Part shown: positions 59,634 to 64,000 of the stretch, in pieces
Layout of the letters: every line of letters starts with the position of its first letter
How positions within the stretch are numbered: position 1 is the first letter of the stretch
Source of the DNA: Sinorhizobium garamanticum
Lineage (GTDB): Bacteria; Pseudomonadota; Alphaproteobacteria; Rhizobiales; Rhizobiaceae
Length of the DNA: 64,000 nucleotides
Reading direction: 5' to 3'
Assembly (NCBI RefSeq): GCF_029892065.1
Contig: NZ_CP120373.1
Location: forward strand, 2,735,001 to 2,799,000
Position numbers and translations under genes: made by a program
Notes under the pieces: model-generated
What the model saw: the letters and a program-made list of their open reading frames with translations, nothing else
Databases searched by the model: none
What the model was told of the DNA's origin: nothing

Positions 59634-60289
59634 ACGGTCCGCACGACCTTGGCGGCCAGCACGGCCTTGGGCCGGTCACGCCCGAAACGAACGAGCCCTA
59701 TTTCCATGCGGAATGGGAGAAACGGGCGCTAGGCCTAACACTCTCCTGCGGTGCTTTCGGCGCCTGGACGATCGACGAGAGCCGGCATGCGCGCGAAAGC
59801 CTGCCGCCGGCGATCTATCTTTCGGCGAGCTACTACGAGATCTGGACCCGCGCGCTGGAGATCTTGCTCAAGCGCCACGGCTTCCTGACGCAGGACGAGC
59901 TCGATGCCGGTCATATGCTGGAGAAGGGGGCCGAACCGAAGCGGGTGCTGACGGCCGAGATGGTGGCGGGCGTGCTCGCCAAAGGCGGCCCGTGCGACAG
60001 GCCGGTCGCAACGCCGCCGCGTTTCGTCGTCGGCGAGAGGGTGCGCACCAAAAATTTCAATCCCGAAACCCACACGCGTCTGCCGCGCTATGCTCGCGCC
60101 AAGACGGGCGTGGTGGAGGCAGTGCAGGGCAGCTTCGTCTTCCCCGACGACAACGCTCACGGCAAGGGCGAGAACCCGCAATGGGTCTATACGGTCGTGT
60201 TCGACGGCGGCGAGATCTGGGGCGAGGGGGCGGACCCGACGCTGACGATCTCGATCGATGCCTGGGAGGGCTATCTTGAGCGAGCGTAA
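59630..60289 (+). CDS. nthB: Nitrile hydratase beta subunit
   Basis: 219 aa. [16 protein letters not shown] is the diagnostic start of the beta chain; [45 protein letters not shown] and the SH3-like C-terminus [46 protein letters not shown] with WVYTVVF complete it. Its start is coupled to nthA and its end overlaps the accessory gene by 14 bp. Confidence 0.96.
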   Translation: MNGPHDLGGQHGLGPVTPETNEPYFHAEWEKRALGLTLSCGAFGAWTIDESRHARESLPPAIYLSASYYEIWTRALEILLKRHGFLTQDELDAGHMLEKGAEPKRVLTAEMVAGVLAKGGPCDRPVATPPRFVVGERVRTKNFNPETHTRLPRYARAKTGVVEAVQGSFVFPDDNAHGKGENPQWVYTVVFDGGEIWGEGADPTLTISIDAWEGYLERA

Positions 60290-61271
60290 GACCGTTTCGC
60301 AATTGTCCGAAGGGGATAAGGGGCGAAAGCCGGTGTCGGCTTTTCCTCATTCCCCTCTGCTCGCCTCGGCTGAACTGCCGAAGTCCGCCGAGGGCGACCC
60401 CGTCTTTGCCGAGCCCTGGCAGGCCACCGTTTTCGCGATGACAGTGCGGCTGCACGAGCAGGGCGTGTTTTCCTGGAGCGAGTGGGCGGAAGCGCTCTCG
60501 ACCGAGCTCTATAAGCCCGGCCGCAGGGCTGATGCCAGCGACTATTACGATTGCTGGGTGGCCGCGCTTTCCCGTCTGGTAACGGAGCTCTCCATCGCTT
60601 CCGGACGAGAACTCGACGCACTTACGCGAAGTTGGCAGCGCGCTGCCGAAGCCACGCCACATGGCAAGCCGATCGTCATTGAGAACGATCCGCTGCGATG
60701 GCGGCGCGTGCGAGCACCCATTCTCGAAGGACCGAACGTCAGGCTCCGGCCCCCTTGTGAAGCGGATATCGAGGCTCGCTTTCTTTTGGGGAGCGATCCG
60801 GACATCGCCGAAATGTTCGGTGTCAGCAGAGAAGACGTGCGGCCGATAACGAGAGAAAGAGCTGCAGCCTGGGTGCGGAACTTGGGTGAGCACCCGCACG
60901 CCTGGGTCATTGAAATTCAGGGGACGTGCGCCGGTGAGATCAGGCTGGACCGCGTCGACCAGCATGACCGGCGCGCCTCTATGGCAATCGGACTCTACAA
61001 CCGAGCTTTGCTTGGGCGTGGGTTTGGCAGCGAGGCGATCGATCTTCTTCTGAAGCACGCCTTTGGTCCGATGAGGCTTCATCGAATTGGAATACGTGTG
61101 CTCAGCTACAACGAGCGGGCGATCCGGGCCTATGAAAAGTCGGGTTTTGTCGTGGAGGGAAGAGAGCGCGAGGCCGCCTTTGTCAACGGAACGTGGCACG
61201 ACGACGTGATGATGGGCTTGCTCGACCATGAATTTCTCGGCAGGCCCGCCCCCGTCGATTCACGACGCTGA
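60276..61271 (+). CDS. Nitrile hydratase accessory protein fused to GNAT acetyltransferase
   Basis: 331 aa. Residues ~25–135 (FAEPWQATVFAMTVRLHEQGVFSWSEWAEALS, DYYDCWVAALSRLVTE, SWQRAAEATPHGKPI) are the nitrile hydratase accessory/activator protein that helps load cobalt into the alpha subunit. Residues ~150–320 are a RimJ/RimL-like GNAT domain (VRLRPPCEADIEARF, MAIGLYNRALLGRGFGSEAIDLLLKHAF, VLSYNERAIRAYEKSGFVVEGREREAAF). The accessory protein is normally a separate ~120 aa chain, so this is a gene fusion. GGGAGG 7 bp upstream favours TTG at 60276; an in-frame ATG at 60258 is possible. Confidence 0.88.
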   Translation: MSERKTVSQLSEGDKGRKPVSAFPHSPLLASAELPKSAEGDPVFAEPWQATVFAMTVRLHEQGVFSWSEWAEALSTELYKPGRRADASDYYDCWVAALSRLVTELSIASGRELDALTRSWQRAAEATPHGKPIVIENDPLRWRRVRAPILEGPNVRLRPPCEADIEARFLLGSDPDIAEMFGVSREDVRPITRERAAAWVRNLGEHPHAWVIEIQGTCAGEIRLDRVDQHDRRASMAIGLYNRALLGRGFGSEAIDLLLKHAFGPMRLHRIGIRVLSYNERAIRAYEKSGFVVEGREREAAFVNGTWHDDVMMGLLDHEFLGRPAPVDSRR

Positions 61272-62072
61272 CGAACCCTCGAACTGCCGATAGCATTCAT
61301 CGGCGACTTTCTGCAGAAGTTCGCGTGGCACCTCGCCGGTGACGGCATAGCCGATCCCGCCGTCGATCCAGTAGAAGGTTTCGACGCCGCCTTGGCTCGC
61401 AATGCGGAAGCTCGTCTCGCGGTTGTCGGTGTTGCGGCCGAGAAGGACCGTCAGCCGCTGGCCCGTGCCGTCCTCGTACATCAGCATGGCGCCTGCCTTG
61501 CTGTTGACCGGAACGAGCCGGCCGCCGACGAGCGAGAAGCCAAACGCGGAAAGGTCGGGAATCCTGAGCGCATGGTCGAGCCGCTTGCCGAGCCAGGTAG
61601 CGAGATGCCCCTGCTCGTTGGCGCCCACCTCGACCGGGTGGCGCACCTCGCTCGCATAGATGAGGAAGGCCGACTGTGCCTGCCGGGGCAGCGTGTCGGG
61701 CTCTTCAGCGATCTGAAGCGGCCTGTCGGGGGCCATGATCGCGGGTGCATAGAGGCCGGTGAGCGCGCCCGCGGCGAAGATTAGCAGACCGGCAGCGACG
61801 CGTCTAAGCATTCCGCTGGAGGATGTGGGTGCGACCTTGGATGCCGCCCCGCGCGTGGCGACGAGCGTGCGGTCGCCGTCGTCACTGCGGGCGTAGCTGG
61901 CGAAATGCGATTTCAGCGCCGCGGCCTGCGCCTGCCACTGCCGCACTTCCTCTGCGCGGCCCGGGTGCCTTTCAAGCCATGCTTCGATGCGCTCTCGCTC
62001 CGGCTGGCTCAAGTGGCCATCGACATAGGCGTGCAGCTCGTCTTCGGAGACAGTGTTGAATTCGTCGGTCAT
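61260..62072 (-). CDS. Transmembrane anti-sigma factor
   Basis: 270 aa. The cytosolic N-terminus (SEDELHAYVDGHLSQPERERIEAWLERHP) is the helical anti-sigma domain without the zinc His-x3-Cys-x2-Cys motif; one TM (MLRRVAAGLLIFAAGALTGLYAP) precedes a periplasmic domain. The ATG overlaps the sigma factor stop (ATGA), the usual pairing. The 3' end overlaps the GNAT fusion gene by 12 bp tail-to-tail. Confidence 0.92.
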   Translation of the reverse strand: MTDEFNTVSEDELHAYVDGHLSQPERERIEAWLERHPGRAEEVRQWQAQAAALKSHFASYARSDDGDRTLVATRGAASKVAPTSSSGMLRRVAAGLLIFAAGALTGLYAPAIMAPDRPLQIAEEPDTLPRQAQSAFLIYASEVRHPVEVGANEQGHLATWLGKRLDHALRIPDLSAFGFSLVGGRLVPVNSKAGAMLMYEDGTGQRLTVLLGRNTDNRETSFRIASQGGVETFYWIDGGIGYAVTGEVPRELLQKVADECYRQFEGSSAS

Positions 62073-62623
62073 TTCGGTCTCCGCAGGGCGACCACGTTGT
62101 CGTCCTTCATCGCTTCGGCGAGTTGGCGGCGGGCGCGCGACAGGCGCGACATCACCGTGCCGATCGGGATCGCCATTATCTCCGCCACGTCCTGGTAGCG
62201 ATAACCCTCGATCACCACCAGCATCAGCACCGAGCGGTTTTCAGCCGAAAGCCTGTCGAGTGCGCGTTCGAGGCGCAGCTTCTCCAGCGGGTCGGCGTTG
62301 TCTTCCGTGGTGGCAAGGCCGAGTTCGTCATCGAGCTCTACCTCCGGATGCTGTGCCCTGTGCCGGTGCCGGTTGCGGTAAAGATTGGTCATGATCGTGA
62401 AAGTCCAGGCGCGCAGATTCACGCCGCGCCATTGCGTGCGCCGCGCCAGAACCTTCTCGACGCAATCCTGCAGCAGGTCTTCGCCGTCCGGATCGGACCG
62501 GGTGAGGCTGCGCGAATAGCGGCGGAGCGCAGGCATCAGGGCGAGGACCCCTTCCTCGAATGCGTCGGGGGCGGTAGGATCCGTCCCCGCGCTCCCCTCT
62601 TGACCGTTACGGTCGTGCGACAT
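62069..62623 (-). CDS. ECF sigma factor
   Basis: 184 aa. Region 2 is LMPALRRYSRSLTRSDPDGEDLLQDCVEKVLARRTQWRGVNLRAWTFTIMTNLYRNRHRH; region 4 is LDRLSAENRSVLMLVVIEGYRYQDVAEIMAIPIGTVMSRLSRARRQL. A 30-residue acidic linker separates them. The start overlaps the preceding COG4315 gene by 17 bp. It directs RNA polymerase to envelope or redox stress genes; the likely autoregulated promoter is at 63077–63104. Confidence 0.95.
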   Translation of the reverse strand: MSHDRNGQEGSAGTDPTAPDAFEEGVLALMPALRRYSRSLTRSDPDGEDLLQDCVEKVLARRTQWRGVNLRAWTFTIMTNLYRNRHRHRAQHPEVELDDELGLATTEDNADPLEKLRLERALDRLSAENRSVLMLVVIEGYRYQDVAEIMAIPIGTVMSRLSRARRQLAEAMKDDNVVALRRPK

Positions 62624-62981
62624 CCCATTCGCCCTTCACGCCGTCGCCGGTAACATCACCCATCTTCTTGTCCTTGATGAAGAAATAGAGCGGCATGCCA
62701 TCCTTCGCCCACTGCTTGGTGCCATCCTTGCGCTCGACGATCGTGTAGGCACCCTCTGCCATGGCATCTCCTTCGACCATGAAGGGCGGCCAGTTCTTCG
62801 CGCAGGTGTCATAGCAACTGGAAACACCGCCTTCGTCATCCTTGTAGGTGTAAAGCGTCATGCCGTTTGCTGCGGCCAGCACATTGCCCTTTTCCGATTC
62901 GACCGTCTTGACCGGCGGTGCAGCAAAGGCGGAAGAACTCGCCGCTAAGCAAATGGCGATGGCTAATGGAAACGTTCTCAT
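62607..62981 (-). CDS. COG4315 secreted protein (Yx(FWY)xxD repeats)
   Basis: 124 aa. A signal peptide (FPLAIAICLAASSSAFA) precedes the two repeats typical of this family: GMTLYTYKDDEGGVSSCYDTCAKNWPPF and GMPLYFFIKDKKMGDVTGDGV. The Cys pair in the first repeat may form a disulfide. Such proteins are commonly encoded next to ECF sigma factors, as here, and their function is unknown. GGAAGGAAAG is upstream of the ATG. Confidence 0.9.
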   Translation of the reverse strand: MRTFPLAIAICLAASSSAFAAPPVKTVESEKGNVLAAANGMTLYTYKDDEGGVSSCYDTCAKNWPPFMVEGDAMAEGAYTIVERKDGTKQWAKDGMPLYFFIKDKKMGDVTGDGVKGEWDVARP

Positions 62982-63076
62982 GGGGGCTTTCCTTCCTCAA
63001 TAGGTTTCTCTCGCGGGGCGCGGGGGTTATCCCGCTCCAGCTGAAGCGGAACCGCGTTCTGGCAGGTTCGCGGATA

Positions 63077-63104
63077 AGACACGGAGGATGCAGGATTTAT
63101 TCCC
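63077..63104 (-). promoter_or_regulatory. Candidate ECF-dependent promoter for the COG4315–sigma–anti-sigma operon
   Basis: On the minus strand GGGAATAA (63104–63097) is followed after 16 bp by GTCT (63080–63077), about 96 bp upstream of the first ATG. A GGAAT-type -35 with a short GTCT -10 is the form used by several ECF groups. It is a single-site reading without comparison. Confidence 0.4.
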
Positions 63105-63156
63105 AAGCGCCCGTGATGGTTGAGGCGGTGCGGGAAGGGAGCGCGACAATGCCTGC

Positions 63157-63999
63157 TTAGGCGCGGTCGGCGACGAAGCGGGCGAGAGCCGGGCCGAGCA
63201 TGGTGATGATCAGCACCCGCACTGTCTGCAGCGCCATGACGAAGGACACGTCGACATTGCTCGACGTGGCGATGACAGCGATCGAATCGATGCCGCCCGG
63301 GCTGGTGGCGAGATAGGCCGTCAGCGGATCGATACCCGCGGCGACGATCAGAAGCGCCGCAAGCAATCCGGAAAAGGACATCAAAATGAGTATGGAAATG
63401 ACCGTCGGCACCAATGCCCGGCGGGCATGTGCCAGGATCGCGCGGGTGAAACCGAGGCCGATGTTCCAGCCGAGCATGACGGAGCACAGGGCAATCAGCC
63501 ATCGCGGCAGCTCCGTCGTCAGCGTGCCGGTGATGTTGAGAACGGTACCGACGGCGAAAGGCACGAGGAAGATGCCACCCGGCAGGCGCAGGACCTTGCC
63601 AAGGAAGCCGCCGGCAAGGCCGACGGCAAGTGTTGCCAGGAAGGGGAAGCCGGCGATCGGCGCGAACCAGTCTGTCGTGGCGCTGACCTCGGCGCCGGTG
63701 ACCCACAGGTGGGCGACCAGCGTGGCGGCGCTGGCGACGAAGACGACGCGCAAGTATTGCATGAAGGCGACCAGTCTTGCATCGGCACCATAGGCATCCG
63801 CCATCAGCAGCATCGTCGAAGCGGCGCCCGCCGAGGAGCCCCAGATCGCCGTCGTGCCAGGCAGGATGCGCATCCGCGTCATGATCCAGCCGCAAAGCGT
63901 GCTGACACCGATGACGGCAAGAACGACGGCCAGGAAGAGCGGCCAGTTCCCGGAAAATGCGACCAGGAGAGCGGGCGTCATCGAGCCGGCGATCATCAT
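63157..63999 (-). CDS. AbrB-family membrane protein, N-terminal part beyond window edge
   Basis: At least 280 aa of a multi-TM protein (about eight to nine helices seen). GTTAIWGSSAGAASTMLLMADAYGADARLVAFMQYLRVVFVA and its second-half counterpart AYLATSPGGIDSIAVIATSSNVDVSFVMALQTVRVLIITMLGPALAR are the duplicated halves of the AbrB/ammonia-monooxygenase-regulator transporter family. Its frame continues past the right edge, so the true start is outside the window. Substrate unknown. Confidence 0.88.
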   Translation of the reverse strand: MMIAGSMTPALLVAFSGNWPLFLAVVLAVIGVSTLCGWIMTRMRILPGTTAIWGSSAGAASTMLLMADAYGADARLVAFMQYLRVVFVASAATLVAHLWVTGAEVSATTDWFAPIAGFPFLATLAVGLAGGFLGKVLRLPGGIFLVPFAVGTVLNITGTLTTELPRWLIALCSVMLGWNIGLGFTRAILAHARRALVPTVISILILMSFSGLLAALLIVAAGIDPLTAYLATSPGGIDSIAVIATSSNVDVSFVMALQTVRVLIITMLGPALARFVADRA

Positions 64000-64000
64000 C

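Overview
The window looks like a chromosomal segment of a Sinorhizobium/Ensifer-type alphaproteobacterium (Rhizobiales). The evidence is gene order (thyA–GST–folA–hflK–hflC–degP; serB/miaA; ilvI–ilvH), an arsR–aqpS–arsC–arsH arsenic cluster, an alpha-type SspB beside a circularly permuted two-piece tmRNA, high GC, and many copies of rhizobial intergenic palindromic repeats. I see no tRNA, rRNA, transposase, prophage or CRISPR. Assignments rest on reading motifs and family resemblance; no database search was run.

Layout. 1–8 kb: a partial creA, a membrane diguanylate cyclase, a phosphoribosyltransferase, an isochorismatase-fold protein, a GNAT enzyme, a UvrD/PcrA helicase with a palindrome-bearing in-frame insertion, an AhpD-like protein and a Tat-exported cyclase. 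8–12.6 kb: an RND efflux adaptor and pump. 12.6–18.6 kb: two adjacent metalloid units on the minus strand. One is arsR – LMW-PTP-type arsC – aqpS – glutaredoxin-type arsC – arsH. The other is a second ArsR followed by a flavoprotein with a Cys-rich tail and an MFS transporter; the two share an operator-like motif. 18.6–26 kb: a DUF1772 protein, an FAD-linked oxidase, a large AsmA protein and a second GGDEF protein.

26–35 kb: RHH and DUF4169 proteins, sspB and ssrA (a tag-delivery adaptor beside the RNA that adds the tag), then small stress-type proteins behind a good RpoE2/EcfG-like promoter, then thyA–GST–folA and hflK–hflC–DUF2065–ACT–degP. 36–44 kb: a hydrolase, a 31-codon ORF divergent from a LysR regulator, GNAT, and serB/miaA whose divergent start codons overlap within CATG. 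After these come GYD, ArsR–AHSA1, GST, two NTF2-like proteins and a VOC protein. 44.4–50.3 kb: an intracellular gluzincin metallopeptidase and a ComEC-like metallo-beta-lactamase-fold protein in a tight two-gene unit, next to a HerA-like ATPase. 50.4–53 kb: ilvI–ilvH behind a near-leaderless leader peptide rich in Val/Ile/Leu and an attenuator. 53–58.9 kb: aldo/keto reductase, cspA, methyltransferase, LysE exporter, DUF2269 and SDR–DoxX proteins. 59–61.3 kb: a cobalt-type nitrile hydratase operon whose third gene fuses the accessory protein to a GNAT domain. 61.3–64 kb: a COG4315 protein, ECF sigma and anti-sigma operon, and a partial AbrB-family permease.

The strongest candidates for something new are the peptidase–MBL pair, the flavoprotein/MFS/ArsR unit, the ilvIH leader, the accessory–GNAT fusion and the palindromic insertion in the helicase.
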